Assembly (NCBI GenBank): GCA_947474365.1 | Contig: CANJIU010000006.1 | Location: 62,001 to 126,000 of the forward strand | Reading direction: 5' to 3' | Length of the DNA: 64,000 nt | Source of the DNA: Opitutia bacterium | Lineage (GTDB): Bacteria > Verrucomicrobiota > Verrucomicrobiia > Opitutales > Opitutaceae | Shown: positions 53,715 through 63,960 of the stretch, one piece after another | Position numbering within the stretch: position 1 is the stretch's first letter | How the letters are laid out: the number at the start of each line of letters is the position of its first letter | The notes under the pieces: model-generated | Seen by the model: the letters and a program-made list of their open reading frames with translations, nothing else | Database searches by the model: none | What the model was told of the DNA's origin: nothing | Position numbers and translations under genes: made by a program

Positions 53715-55793
53715 ATGCGCTTACTCCTGCTGCTCACCGTGATCGTGTTCTCCTCTGTCGTCCGCGGAGCCTCCGGTTCCTACGACGTCGTTGTCTACGG
53801 CGGCACGTCGAGTGGCGTCGCAACCGTCATTCAGACGGCGCGGATGGGAAAGACGGCGGTGCTGATTGAGCCGACGCAATTCCTGGGCGGTCTCACGACC
53901 GGTGGGTTGGGGGCGACCGACATCGGCAACAAGCGCGCGATCGGCGGCATCTCGTGCGAGTTTTACGGACGCATCTGGGAGCACTACCAGAAGCCGGAAA
54001 GCTGGAAGCACCAAAAGCGCGACGAGTACGTCAACCGCCGTGGGACCGCGAATGATCCGTCGGAGAAAACGATGTGGACCTTCGAGCCGCACGTCGCGAC
54101 GACGGTCTACGACGACATGCTCCGGGAAGTCGCGGGCAAGGTTACAGTGGTGAAGGGCGAGCGACTCGACCTCGCGAAAGGCGTCGTGAAGCAGGGCACG
54201 CGCATCACGCGGATCGTGATGGAGAGCGGGCGCACGTTTGAAGGAAAGATGTTCGTCGACGCGACCTACGAGGGCGATTTGCTGGCCAAGGCCGGCGTCA
54301 GCTATCATGTCGGACGCGAGGCCAACGCCGTCTATGGCGAGACCATCAACGGCGTGCAGGTCGCCCATACGGTCAGCCACCAATTCATCAAGCAGGTCGA
54401 CCCGTATGTGAAACCGGGCGACCCGAAGAGCGGGGTGCTTCCCGGGATCAACGTGGCGGGTCCGGGCGAGGAGTTTTCCGGCGACCGCAAGGTGCAGGCG
54501 TACAATTTCCGCATGTGCACGACGGACGTGCCCGAGAATCGGCGCGCTTGGGAGAAGCCGGCAAACTACGATCCGCGCTGGTTCGAGCTCTTGCTCCGCA
54601 ACTTTGAGGCAGGAGATCCCCGCGTGCCGTGGAATCCGGTGTGGATGCCGAATCGCAAGACGGACACGAACAATAATTTCGCAATCAGCACCGACTTCAT
54701 CGGCCAGAACTGGGACTACCCGGAGGCCGACTACGCCACGCGGGCGAAGATCTGGCGGGCGCATGAGGATTGGCAGCAGGGCCTGATGTGGACGCTCGCG
54801 AACAACCCGCGGGTCCCCGAAAAGGTGCGCGCCGAGTTCCAACGCATCGGGCTCGCGAAGGACGAGTTCACCGACAACGGCAATTGGCCACGCCAGCTGT
54901 ACGTGCGTGAAGCGCGGCGGATGATCAGCGAGTATGTCATGACGGAGAAGAACTGCACCCGCGCCGAAGTCGTCACCGACAGTGTCGGCATGGGCGCCTA
55001 CAACATGGATTCGCACAACATTCAGCGTTTCATCACCAAGGAGGGTTTCGTCCGCAACGAGGGCGACGTGCAGGTCCGCGTGCGGCCGTACCCGATCAGT
55101 TTTCGCAGCCTCCGTCCGCGGGCGTCGGAGTGCACCAATCTCCTCGCGCCGACCTGCCTGAGTTCTTCCCACATCGCGTTTGGGAGCATCCGGATGGAGC
55201 CGGTGTTCATGGTGCTCGGGCAAAGTTCCGCTACGGCAGCCGTGCAGGCGATCGAGCAGGGCGTCGACATCCAGCGGATCGACCCGGCAAAGCTGAAGGC
55301 GCGGCTGGAGAAGGACGGGCAGGTGCTGGATTTTGACAGTCCTCCCGTCGTCTCGCGCGTCGTGCTGCCGAAGACGAAGCTGCCGGGCGTCGTCGTCGAC
55401 GATCAGGACGCGGTGCTCAAGGGTTTCGACGCCATGAGTTCGGCGCACCCGGTCTTTGTCGAGACGGGTTACCATCACGACGGCAACGGCAACAAAGGCA
55501 GCCAGACCGCACGGTTCGTGGCGGATTTGCCCAAGGCAGGGCGTTACGAGGTCTTCTTCGCCTATCCGTGGAACGGCAACCGTGCCGCCAATGTGCCGGT
55601 AACTATCCGTCATGCCGATGGGGAGACGAAGGTCACGGTGGATCAGCGGAAGAAGCCCGCTGTGCGGGATCTGCTCCATTCGCTGGGAACGTTTCGGTTT
55701 GAGAAGGGCCGGAACGGCTATGTGGAGATCTCCAATACCGGTACGAACGGCTACGTGGTGATCGACGCGGTGCAATGGGTGGAGGCGCGGTGA
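53715..55793 (+). CDS. FAD-dependent oxidoreductase with golvesin-like C-terminal domain, exported
   Basis: The 692-residue protein has a signal peptide (LLLLLTVIVFSSVVRGA) followed by the FAD motif YDVVVYGGTSSGVATVIQTA at residues 23-42 and FLGGLTTGGLGATD, typical of the FAD_oxidored (PF12831) group. The C-terminal part from about 580 (VFVETGYHHDGNGNKGSQTA, GRYEVFFAYPWNGN) is a golvesin-like beta domain, a module that often binds carbohydrate or cell-surface material. It is probably periplasmic or on the surface and oxidises a sugar-like substrate. It is 110 bp from the divergent small gene and upstream of the heparinase-like gene on the same strand. Confidence 0.88.
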   Translation: MRLLLLLTVIVFSSVVRGASGSYDVVVYGGTSSGVATVIQTARMGKTAVLIEPTQFLGGLTTGGLGATDIGNKRAIGGISCEFYGRIWEHYQKPESWKHQKRDEYVNRRGTANDPSEKTMWTFEPHVATTVYDDMLREVAGKVTVVKGERLDLAKGVVKQGTRITRIVMESGRTFEGKMFVDATYEGDLLAKAGVSYHVGREANAVYGETINGVQVAHTVSHQFIKQVDPYVKPGDPKSGVLPGINVAGPGEEFSGDRKVQAYNFRMCTTDVPENRRAWEKPANYDPRWFELLLRNFEAGDPRVPWNPVWMPNRKTDTNNNFAISTDFIGQNWDYPEADYATRAKIWRAHEDWQQGLMWTLANNPRVPEKVRAEFQRIGLAKDEFTDNGNWPRQLYVREARRMISEYVMTEKNCTRAEVVTDSVGMGAYNMDSHNIQRFITKEGFVRNEGDVQVRVRPYPISFRSLRPRASECTNLLAPTCLSSSHIAFGSIRMEPVFMVLGQSSATAAVQAIEQGVDIQRIDPAKLKARLEKDGQVLDFDSPPVVSRVVLPKTKLPGVVVDDQDAVLKGFDAMSSAHPVFVETGYHHDGNGNKGSQTARFVADLPKAGRYEVFFAYPWNGNRAANVPVTIRHADGETKVTVDQRKKPAVRDLLHSLGTFRFEKGRNGYVEISNTGTNGYVVIDAVQWVEAR

Positions 55794-55868
55794 GCCGGGG
55801 AGGGGCCGCATGCCTTGCGGTTAATGCCGCCCAACAGGTGATATTCTAACCTCGCCATGGCCGGGGAT

Positions 55869-55895
55869 TGCCGTAACGCCGACGGTGTTACGGCA
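55869..55895. promoter_or_regulatory. Perfect 9-bp inverted repeat, candidate operator or leader hairpin
   Basis: Arms tgccgtaac (55869-55877) and gttacggca (55887-55895) are perfect inverted copies separated by 9 bp. The site ends 46 bp before the heparinase start and lies in its leader. It could bind a dimeric regulator or form a hairpin in the mRNA. Confidence 0.55.
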
Positions 55896-55941
55896 GTCTT
55901 GGGGCGTAGACCTTGTTTCACTCAACGCCGGCGTACCCTTC

Positions 55942-58278
55942 ATGAAAAAGACGACCCTCGCCCTTTGCGCCGTCGCGGCGATCTTGTCGCAGCTGCGCGC
56001 CGCCACCGTGCCGCTCGATCAACGGCCGGCCAAGCCGGATGAGTGGGGTTATCGACCGGCGGACGGCGCAGCGGTGCCGCTCAATCCGCCGACGTTTTCG
56101 TGGGTTGCGCCGGCCTCCGCCACGACATACGCGGTGCAATGGTCGAAGGATCGTGCGTTTCCCGCTGGCGCGACGACGACGGTGGACGGGGTCGTGTGGC
56201 CGACCTACACTCACTCCGCGGCGGTCGCGCCGGGGAGTTATTTTTGGCGCTACCGGGCGGTTGTCGCCAAGGGTGATGTCACTGAATGGAGCTTGGCGCG
56301 CCGTGTCGAGGTGCCTGCGGGGCTCTCCGCTCTGCCGATGCCGACGGTCGCGCAGCAGCGGACCAAGGTGCCGTCGTCGCATCCGCGGCTATTTCTTCGG
56401 CCGGAGGATTTGCCGCGTCTCCGCGAATTGGCGCGCGGTCGCGAAGCGGCGGCGTTGTCGGTGCTGAAGCGCGCGGCGGACGGCTACATCAAGGCGGGAC
56501 CAACGCCAGAGCCGACGCACAAGGGCTCGGCGCGCGAAAAAAATAATGCCGAGCTGATCAAGTATTGGTGGCCCAACCGCGAGCAGACCGAAAAGGCCTG
56601 TGCCGAGGCGGAGACACTGGCGTTTGTCTATCTGCTGACGGGAGACAAAATTTATGGCGAGGCGGCGCGGCGCTGGGTCTTGCACCTCGCCAGCTGGGAT
56701 CCGCAAGGCAACACCAACTTTGCCCTGAATTGCGAGGCCGGGAAGCCGATGCTCTACCGGCCGGCGCGCGCGTACGACTGGGCGTGGGACATGTTTACGC
56801 CGGCGGAACGCACCAAGATTCAGACGGCGATGCGCGCGCGGGTGCTCGACGCGTGGAACAGCGGAGAAGTTTCGCGGGGGGTGGGGCACCTCCAACGCCC
56901 CTTCAACAGCCACGGCAACCGCGTCTGGCACAAGATCGCCGAGGCGGGAATCGCGTTCCTTGATGAAATCCCCGAGGCGCCCCAGTGGCTCGACTATGCG
57001 GTAAACAAGTTTTTCTCCTGCTACCCGGTCTGGTCGGACGACGACGGCGGCTGGCACGAGGGTGTGAGCTACTGGTCGGGTTATCAAAGCAAGGTCGTCT
57101 GGTGGCTGCAGGTGGCGAATTCGGCGCTCGGACTCGACGGACTCAAAAAGCCGTTCTTCGCCCAAGTCGGGGATTATCCGCTCTACCTCGCTCCGCCTCA
57201 TTCGCCGAACGCGGGCTTCGGCGACCTCTCCTCACGCCCGATCACGGCTCCGAGTTTCCTGGAGTATCACGCGCGGGCGCGAAGCGTGAGTGGCGATGGC
57301 GGGAACTCCGGTTACTGGCGCTGGTGGGCGAAGGAAAACGGCATGAAGGAAAACGGTGGGTTCCTTGGATTTCTCTATCGCGCCAACCTGCCGCCGCTGC
57401 CCGCGCCGCGTCCTCCCACCGACCTGCCGTCATCGAAAGTCTTTCATGGCATCGGTGTGGCGAGCCTGCACACCACGCTGCTCGACAGCCGGGATGACGT
57501 GCACTTCGCACTCAAGGCGAGCCCGTTTGGTTCCCAGAGTCACGGGCACAACCCGCAGGCGTCTTTTTTTCTGAACGCCTACGGTGAGGCGTTGCTGGTC
57601 GCGAACGGCTACCGCGACCTGCACGGCAGCAAATTTCACTACGAGTTTGTGCACACGACGCGCGCGCAAAACGCTGTCCTGGTCAACGGCGAGGGACAGA
57701 TCCCTCATTCGGTCAATGCCGAGGGTCGCATCGTCCGAGAGAAGTTTTCCCCGGCGTACGACTACGTCGCGGGCGACGCGACCGCCGCCTATGGCAAGCG
57801 ACTGCAGAAGGCGTGGCGCCACGTGGTGTTCGTGAAGGGCGTGAATCCCTTCATCGTGATGTATGACGAACTCGTCGCGTCGCAGCCGGCCACGTTTCAG
57901 TTCATGCTGCACGCGCTCAAGGCCTTCGCAATCGACGGGAGCGCGGCGCGGATGCGGGTCGACCAGCCGGGCGCGGGGGTGGAGGTCGCGTACCTTTCGC
58001 CGGTGCCGCTGTCCTTTGCGCAGACCGACGGATTCAAGCCCGCGCCGACGCGGGAGTTTCCCAACATCTGGCACGTCGAGACCGGCACCACGGAAAAGCG
58101 GGCGAGTCTCGGGGTCGTGACCGTGCTTGTTCCCTATCGGGCGGGCAAGGCCGCGACGTGGCAGGCGAAGCGCAACGAGAGCAATGACGGGCCGACGGTC
58201 GAAATCGAGATTAGTGGGAAGAAGCACACGATCCAGTTTCCCTCACCCGGTGGCGACCAGCCCGTACGGGTTTACTGA
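55942..58278 (+). CDS. Heparinase II/III-like polysaccharide lyase with DUF4962 domain, exported
   Basis: The ATG at 55942 gives 778 residues with signal peptide (LALCAVAAILSQLRA). Residues 25-150 include a fibronectin-III-like start (NPPTFSWVAPAS) of the DUF4962 domain, followed by an alpha/alpha-toroid region (HPRLFLRPEDLPRLRELARG, RAYDWAWDMFTPAERTK). The heparinase II/III-type beta domain begins near 530 (FGSQSHGHNPQASFFLNAYG). Enzymes of this layout cleave uronic-acid-containing polymers by beta-elimination in the periplasm. The preceding FAD oxidoreductase is on the same strand 148 bp upstream. The substrate polymer is unknown. Confidence 0.88.
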   Translation: MKKTTLALCAVAAILSQLRAATVPLDQRPAKPDEWGYRPADGAAVPLNPPTFSWVAPASATTYAVQWSKDRAFPAGATTTVDGVVWPTYTHSAAVAPGSYFWRYRAVVAKGDVTEWSLARRVEVPAGLSALPMPTVAQQRTKVPSSHPRLFLRPEDLPRLRELARGREAAALSVLKRAADGYIKAGPTPEPTHKGSAREKNNAELIKYWWPNREQTEKACAEAETLAFVYLLTGDKIYGEAARRWVLHLASWDPQGNTNFALNCEAGKPMLYRPARAYDWAWDMFTPAERTKIQTAMRARVLDAWNSGEVSRGVGHLQRPFNSHGNRVWHKIAEAGIAFLDEIPEAPQWLDYAVNKFFSCYPVWSDDDGGWHEGVSYWSGYQSKVVWWLQVANSALGLDGLKKPFFAQVGDYPLYLAPPHSPNAGFGDLSSRPITAPSFLEYHARARSVSGDGGNSGYWRWWAKENGMKENGGFLGFLYRANLPPLPAPRPPTDLPSSKVFHGIGVASLHTTLLDSRDDVHFALKASPFGSQSHGHNPQASFFLNAYGEALLVANGYRDLHGSKFHYEFVHTTRAQNAVLVNGEGQIPHSVNAEGRIVREKFSPAYDYVAGDATAAYGKRLQKAWRHVVFVKGVNPFIVMYDELVASQPATFQFMLHALKAFAIDGSAARMRVDQPGAGVEVAYLSPVPLSFAQTDGFKPAPTREFPNIWHVETGTTEKRASLGVVTVLVPYRAGKAATWQAKRNESNDGPTVEIEISGKKHTIQFPSPGGDQPVRVY

Positions 58279-58303
58279 AACACGGCTAACGGTCCGACCG
58301 CGA

Positions 58304-61003
58304 TCATTTCAGGCTCTTGATATACAGGATCAACGACTCGATCTGGGAACTGTTGAGGACGCCGGCGAAGCTGGGCATGGCGTACTCGCCCTTTTCGAAA
58401 CCGGCGGCGATTTTCGCCGTCGGCTCGAGGATGGATTCGCGGAGGTAAGCCTCGTCAGCGGTGATTTTTACCGACTTTCCGCCGACGAAGACCTCGCGCT
58501 GCGTGCCGAACAGGCCTTTCCACGGTGGACCGGAGCGTGCGATGGCGGGATTCGGCTGTTCGGCATGGCACGCGACACAGGCGAACAACTGGGCGAGCCG
58601 CTTGCCCTCGTCGAGACTCACCGGCCCGGCCACCTCGGCGGAGGCGGCGCGAGGCGTGAGATCAACCGTGATGTCTCCAAACCCTTCCGCCTTGGGATCG
58701 AATTTGGCGAGCTCGTACGGGGTCGTGTAGGCGTTCTCGTCGAAGGCCAGTCCCTCCTTAGTGGCGAGGGACCAACCGACGCGGAGTTGCATGACCGGCT
58801 TGAGGCCCGGTACGCCGATGAAGACGCTGCGGCCGTCCTGCGAGAGATACGCACTGCTGGCAGTGAGGGAATCCTGGCCGGGTTTGCCGTCAGCCTTGTA
58901 TTGGGGCGAGCCATACTTGTAGGTGCGCTGGTACGCCCAGGTCTGAAGCGAGTAGCTGGCGGGGTTTGCCGCCTTCTTCGGGTCGAGGGCGACATCGAAT
59001 TTTACGAGGACGCCCTGATCCATTGGCACGACCTCGCGGGGAATTGTGACGGGCGCGCCGGTATAGCGCACGCGGCCCATGCCGGCGCCGATGTCGAGCA
59101 CGTTGCCCCAGCCGAGCACCTGGAAGCCCGCGATGTAGAGTTGACCGTCGGCGGGGTTGACCGAGCCGTTGAGCGGCGTGAATTCGAAGCCGCGCGTGAT
59201 ACTCACCACTGACGCCTGCAGGCGCGGGGTGCGGTTGTTGAGCAGGACGCGGAAAACTTCGGGCTTGTTGAAGCCGATGTGCACGAGGCTGTCGTTGAGC
59301 GGGCCGAACTTCGCGTCGAAGAGCCAGACCTGCGAAAGGGCGGAGGTGTTGATCGGATGGGGAATCCATGTGAGTGGCTCCGCGGGAGGCGACGGATAGA
59401 CTTCCTTTGGTTCGAACGGCGCGAGGAACCCGTAGAACTGGCGGTCGCGGACGACATGGAGCGGCGTCGACGGGATGTACTGGCCCTGTTGATCGCTGGC
59501 GGTGACAAGGCCGGTGCGGATATTGACGCCGAGGTTGGGCTGACGGAACCCGTAGCCCAGCACCGTCGAGGTCCGGCCGTCGGCGGAAATCCGGAGTACG
59601 CTACCGTTGTGTTTTCCGAGCGTGGTCGCCTGCTGGCCGCCCTTCGCGATCACGAACTCGCCGTTGGGCGCGAGCCGGATTTGCGAGGGGAATTCGCGCA
59701 TGTCGGCGGTTTGGGCGAACACATTGGAGAACAGTTCGTGCACGTCGGCTTCGCCGTCGCCGTTGGTGTCGCGCAGCCGCCAGATGCCGTTCTTGTCGAA
59801 CGCGTAGATCACTTCGTCGCGGAGGGCGATCGTCATCGGCTCGTGGAGACCAGACGCGAAGCGCTTCCAACGGGGCTTCCCGGCGGGCTCCTGGAGCCCG
59901 CGGACCAGCCACACATCGCCGTCGAGGGTGATGGCCACTCCGGTCCCATCCTTGAAGAACTGGATGTCGGCGGGCCGCATGCCGCGCCGCCAGGGATTTT
60001 CCGTGGGCAGCGCAATGTGATCGACGACGTAGGCGTCTTTTGCGGTGGAGAGCCGGATCGACGTCGTGACCTCCTGAGGCCAGCGTCGAGGAGAAGGTTC
60101 GACGGGGATCGCGCGTGGGGTGATTCCAGTCGGCGTGCCGCCGGTGGTGAGGGCAAGGGCGAGTGCGACCGGTTTCGCGCGGGCGGGAATGCGCACGGTC
60201 CACACGCCCTTCTCTTCACCGAGCGTGGCGGCGGCGTTTTCCACTCCAAGCGTAAGGGTCGTGGCGGCGGTCTTGACGCCAAGAACGATTCGCAACGGTT
60301 TCGTCGAGGGCCCGATGTTCAGGTGCCGTTCGATGACGGGCTGTCCGTTCTGTTCGGATACCGTCGTCCACTCGCTGACCGTCGCGCCGCCGGCAACGTA
60401 CTCGAGGGCGACGCCGTCGCGCACCAGTCGCAGGGCGGAAAACCGGCCCAGCGTCTCGGCAATGGGGCCGCGGCCGATTTCCTCGGGACTGGGCGCCGGT
60501 TCACGCGGATCGTCGAGCGAGAGTTGATCGCCAGCCTGCCAGCCCGGATAGATGCCACTTGCGAGCCAGAGTTTGCCTTCGGGCTCGGGCAGGGCGGTCT
60601 GTCCGCCGGGAGTCTTGCGACTCAGGTCGTGATAGGAGCCCGCGGCGAGCGCGGTCGCCGTGACGCCCCGGCCGCGCCAGACGGCCGATACGCGCAGGAG
60701 GTCGGGATCGAAACACACCCAGCAATCGTGCCCGAGATTGAGGATGATGCCGCGGGGGGTGAGGTTGTTGGCGGGGAGTCCGGCGCCGGCCTTGCGGGCG
60801 TCGAGTACGGACGAGAAGAACGGAAAATCGGGCTCGACCCATGCGGCGAGTGGCGAAGGGGCGGAGGCGGGCGGAGCCTTGCGGGCTTTCGGCACCTTGG
60901 CTGCCTTGGGCTCCGCGCCCCACAGCGATGAGCCCAGGATAAGGCTGGCGAACACGAACCGCCAAACGGAGGTGGAGCGGGAGGAGGAAGCGAAGGTAGG
61001 CAT
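58304..61003 (-). CDS. DUF6797-type propeller protein with C-terminal cytochrome c, exported
   Basis: The 899-residue protein has a signal peptide (WRFVFASLILGSSLWGAE), an N-terminal DUF6797-like region (RGIILNLGHDCWVCFDPDLL), a central beta-propeller (RLRDTNGDGEADVHELFSNV, LAPNGEFVIAKGGQQAT) and a C-terminal cytochrome c with Cys809-x-x-Cys812-His813 (ACVACHAEQ). A plausible distal Met is in AMPSF near residue 882. It should be a periplasmic haem protein, perhaps a sugar or alcohol dehydrogenase. It is convergent with the heparinase-like gene and divergent from the last TBDR gene. Confidence 0.87.
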   Translation of the reverse strand: MPTFASSSRSTSVWRFVFASLILGSSLWGAEPKAAKVPKARKAPPASAPSPLAAWVEPDFPFFSSVLDARKAGAGLPANNLTPRGIILNLGHDCWVCFDPDLLRVSAVWRGRGVTATALAAGSYHDLSRKTPGGQTALPEPEGKLWLASGIYPGWQAGDQLSLDDPREPAPSPEEIGRGPIAETLGRFSALRLVRDGVALEYVAGGATVSEWTTVSEQNGQPVIERHLNIGPSTKPLRIVLGVKTAATTLTLGVENAAATLGEEKGVWTVRIPARAKPVALALALTTGGTPTGITPRAIPVEPSPRRWPQEVTTSIRLSTAKDAYVVDHIALPTENPWRRGMRPADIQFFKDGTGVAITLDGDVWLVRGLQEPAGKPRWKRFASGLHEPMTIALRDEVIYAFDKNGIWRLRDTNGDGEADVHELFSNVFAQTADMREFPSQIRLAPNGEFVIAKGGQQATTLGKHNGSVLRISADGRTSTVLGYGFRQPNLGVNIRTGLVTASDQQGQYIPSTPLHVVRDRQFYGFLAPFEPKEVYPSPPAEPLTWIPHPINTSALSQVWLFDAKFGPLNDSLVHIGFNKPEVFRVLLNNRTPRLQASVVSITRGFEFTPLNGSVNPADGQLYIAGFQVLGWGNVLDIGAGMGRVRYTGAPVTIPREVVPMDQGVLVKFDVALDPKKAANPASYSLQTWAYQRTYKYGSPQYKADGKPGQDSLTASSAYLSQDGRSVFIGVPGLKPVMQLRVGWSLATKEGLAFDENAYTTPYELAKFDPKAEGFGDITVDLTPRAASAEVAGPVSLDEGKRLAQLFACVACHAEQPNPAIARSGPPWKGLFGTQREVFVGGKSVKITADEAYLRESILEPTAKIAAGFEKGEYAMPSFAGVLNSSQIESLILYIKSLK

Positions 61004-61197
61004 GTTTCGTGATCAGCAGCGGAGGGCGACGGAAGGACGATTCAGACAATTGCAGCACTACAGCGGGGTCCCGGCCCGCGCGGAAGGATAATTCCGTCGA
61101 ATCGCTCTTTGGAGCGGCGGGCGTGCCATCAAATTGGTTCTTCCCTGCCAAATGTTGTCGGACTCTGATGGGGACGACTCTGTACCAAACCCCGACC

Positions 61198-63960
61198 ATG
61201 ATTTCACACTCAAGCCGCCTGATTCTCATCGCCGCTGCTCTCGCTGCGCCGTTCACGACTTCCGTCCTGGCCCAGGCGCCGGCCAAACCGCCGGTGCGGG
61301 AGATGGCCGGCGAAACCGTCACCTTGAAGGCATTCGAGGTCACAGCGGATCCAGCCGACTCGTACGAGGCGATCAACACCAGCGGTGTCACCGGCACGAA
61401 CCGTTCGATCCGCTCGCTGCCGATGACAATGAACGTCTACACGCGAACGTTCATCGATGAGCTCAACGCGACCGACATTTCGGACATCATGAAGTTCACG
61501 CCGAACGTGTCGTATTCGCTCGATGCGACGGGCGGCGGGACGCAGTCGCCGGAGCAATTTCGGCTGCGCGGGTTGACAAGCAAGGAGGAGCGGCGGCGCA
61601 ACGGCTTTGTGTCGCTTTCGCGCAGCGATGTGTTTTCGACCGAGCGGCTGGAGGTGCTGCGGGGGGCGCAGGCGCTGCTCTACGGCCAGGGCGTTTCCTC
61701 CGGTGCGGTCAACACCGTGACCAAGCGCGCGACGCAGGGTGAGTTTGGCGAATTTCGCATTCAGATGGATAGCCTCCAAAGCGAGCGGCTGACCCTCGAT
61801 TACAACAAGTCATTTGGCGCGTACAGCGTGCGGGCCGTGGCGCTGACCGGCTATCAGCACTACTGGCAGGCCAACCTGATCGACCAGCCGCGCGGGTTTT
61901 ACCTCGAGGCGGCGCGCCCGATTGGGCGCACGTTCACGCTTCGGGCCAACCACGAGTATGTCGAGGAGAACAGTCGCACGCGCAACGGCGGGACGGCGAC
62001 GACGATTCGCGACAACCGACTCCGCGATCCCCGGGTGGGCGTGTCGCTCGACGACCTGCTCTACAATGGTGGTAACCTCTCCGGCATCACGATTGGCGGT
62101 AAGCCGCTCAGCTATGAAAACTACCGTTCCGCCCAGAGCATCGTCACGGGGCGGCGGCAAATCGCCAACAACACCGTGGTTGCGCTGGAGGGTGATGTGA
62201 CGCCGCGGTTCTCGACCCGGGTCGCGTGGAACTACCAGCGCGTGCGAATTTTCAACGGCACCAACAACGTCGCGGCCGATTTTTATGCGCCAACCGACAG
62301 CAATGCAATCGACGGCGAATGGACGACGCGCGTGAGTCCGCAGCGCAGCCGGAACTACTGGCAGATCTGGGCACTGCAGGCGGCGGGCGTGTACAAATTC
62401 GAGTTCGGCCCGGGCTCGACGCATCAACTCATCGTCGGTGGCGAGCAGCGGCTGAAGCAGCAGACGTTCATCCAGCAGCGCATGTATCAGGTCGACGCGC
62501 AGAATAATTTCGTCCGCGGCACCGACAATCTCGGTCGGCGATTCCTGGTGCCCTACTATGTTCCGGTGAGTTCGCGTTACATCAACCAGCACCAGCCGCC
62601 TGAGGGTTACAAGTGGGCGGACAACGCCGCGTTCAATTCCGTGCCGGCAACGCCGGACAATCCCCGGGGCCTCTCCGGTTCGTCGCCGCTGACCCTGCGG
62701 GTGGAGCGGCAGTTGGCGGGGTACGCGAACTGGCTCGGAAATTGGTACCACAACCGCGCCGAGACGATGATCGGGGTTCGCGCCGACAAGGTGACGCTCG
62801 ACAATGACCAAATCAACCAGCGCATCACCAACACGGTGGCGAAGTCCGGCTTTGGCGGCATAGTTTTCAATGTGACTCCGGATTTTGGCGTCTACGCCAA
62901 CGCCTCGAAGTCGTTCGCCGCGGCAGGCACGTTTCAGCCGACGGTGGACAACGTGTTTCCGCAGCCCGGCGAGGGAATTTCAGCCGAAGCCGGGCTTAAG
63001 TTCGATCTCTGGGATCGCCGCATCTCTGGTTCGCTGGCGGTCTATGACAACAAGTCCGAGAACGAGGCATTGGCCTTGCCGGCAGCGCAGCGCAACATCA
63101 TCGATCCGGCGGGAATCAACGGTCGCAACGGCGGCACGGGCGCGACCGCGAACGTGCGTTCACGCGGCGTCGAACTCGTCCTGACTGCGCAGCCGGCGAA
63201 GGGCTGGCGGGTGTATTTTAGCCTCGGTACCAACGACGCGACGATTACTTCGGGATTGTCGCATGAAATTTTCTATAACGATCAGATGAACGTCGTCGGC
63301 GACAACGTGAAGGTGAAGCAGCCCGACGGCACACTGACCGACCTGCTGGTGCCGTCGGTGCGAACGAATCTGACGAGCCCGAAGATCCCGCTGACGCTGA
63401 CGATGCTGCGCACCGATCCAACGACCGGCTACCGCGCCAACCTGAATCCAGTGAGCGGCATGATCACGAATGCGGCGGCGCTGTTCCTCAACACTCCGGG
63501 TGTTGCGACCGGCGTGACCGGCGTTCCGATTTCCAAGCACCAATTGGGCTTCGTCGCTCCGAACAACGGCATCTACACGGTCTTCACGCCGGGTGACAAG
63601 ACGACCCCCAATGCAGGCTTCACGACGAGCGCGAACACGAATTACGAGTTTTCCTCTGGACTGCTCAAGGGTGCATCGGTGGGCGGCACGGTGCAGTGGC
63701 AGCGCGAGGTCCGGCAGGGCTACGCCCTCATCGGCGGGACACGGCAACTGTACTTCCAGCCGGATTCGGTGAGATTTGACCTTCGCTTGGGCTATCGCGT
63801 CCGCGTGCAGCGGACGACATGGAATTTCCAGTTCACGGTCCAGAACGTCCTCGATCGCCAGCCAGTCGAACCTACGCTCACCGAGGCCGGAGCCCTGACG
63901 CTCGTGAATGTCAGCCAGGCGCCGCGGACCTACCTACTGTCGACGAGTCTGCGATTCTGA
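61198..63960 (+). CDS. TonB-dependent receptor without carboxypeptidase-regulatory domain
   Basis: The ATG at 61198 gives 920 residues with signal peptide (LILIAAALAAPFTTSVLAQ). A TonB-box-like VTLKAFEVTAD leads directly into the plug (SDIMKFTPNVSYSLD, EQFRLRGLTSKEERRRNG, LEVLRGAQALLYGQGVSSGA), so the regulatory-like domain of the other three receptors is missing. The barrel ends TSLRF with terminal Phe. The plug is of the siderophore-receptor (FhuE-like) subtype by pattern, but this subgroup is also used for other ligands in this phylum. It is divergent from the DUF6797-type gene. Confidence 0.92.
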   Translation: MISHSSRLILIAAALAAPFTTSVLAQAPAKPPVREMAGETVTLKAFEVTADPADSYEAINTSGVTGTNRSIRSLPMTMNVYTRTFIDELNATDISDIMKFTPNVSYSLDATGGGTQSPEQFRLRGLTSKEERRRNGFVSLSRSDVFSTERLEVLRGAQALLYGQGVSSGAVNTVTKRATQGEFGEFRIQMDSLQSERLTLDYNKSFGAYSVRAVALTGYQHYWQANLIDQPRGFYLEAARPIGRTFTLRANHEYVEENSRTRNGGTATTIRDNRLRDPRVGVSLDDLLYNGGNLSGITIGGKPLSYENYRSAQSIVTGRRQIANNTVVALEGDVTPRFSTRVAWNYQRVRIFNGTNNVAADFYAPTDSNAIDGEWTTRVSPQRSRNYWQIWALQAAGVYKFEFGPGSTHQLIVGGEQRLKQQTFIQQRMYQVDAQNNFVRGTDNLGRRFLVPYYVPVSSRYINQHQPPEGYKWADNAAFNSVPATPDNPRGLSGSSPLTLRVERQLAGYANWLGNWYHNRAETMIGVRADKVTLDNDQINQRITNTVAKSGFGGIVFNVTPDFGVYANASKSFAAAGTFQPTVDNVFPQPGEGISAEAGLKFDLWDRRISGSLAVYDNKSENEALALPAAQRNIIDPAGINGRNGGTGATANVRSRGVELVLTAQPAKGWRVYFSLGTNDATITSGLSHEIFYNDQMNVVGDNVKVKQPDGTLTDLLVPSVRTNLTSPKIPLTLTMLRTDPTTGYRANLNPVSGMITNAAALFLNTPGVATGVTGVPISKHQLGFVAPNNGIYTVFTPGDKTTPNAGFTTSANTNYEFSSGLLKGASVGGTVQWQREVRQGYALIGGTRQLYFQPDSVRFDLRLGYRVRVQRTTWNFQFTVQNVLDRQPVEPTLTEAGALTLVNVSQAPRTYLLSTSLRF

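Noticed and set aside
53721..55811. 696-residue open frame opposite the FAD oxidoreductase gene
   Set aside because: The plus strand encodes a clear FAD protein; the antisense product is Arg/His rich with no recognisable domain.
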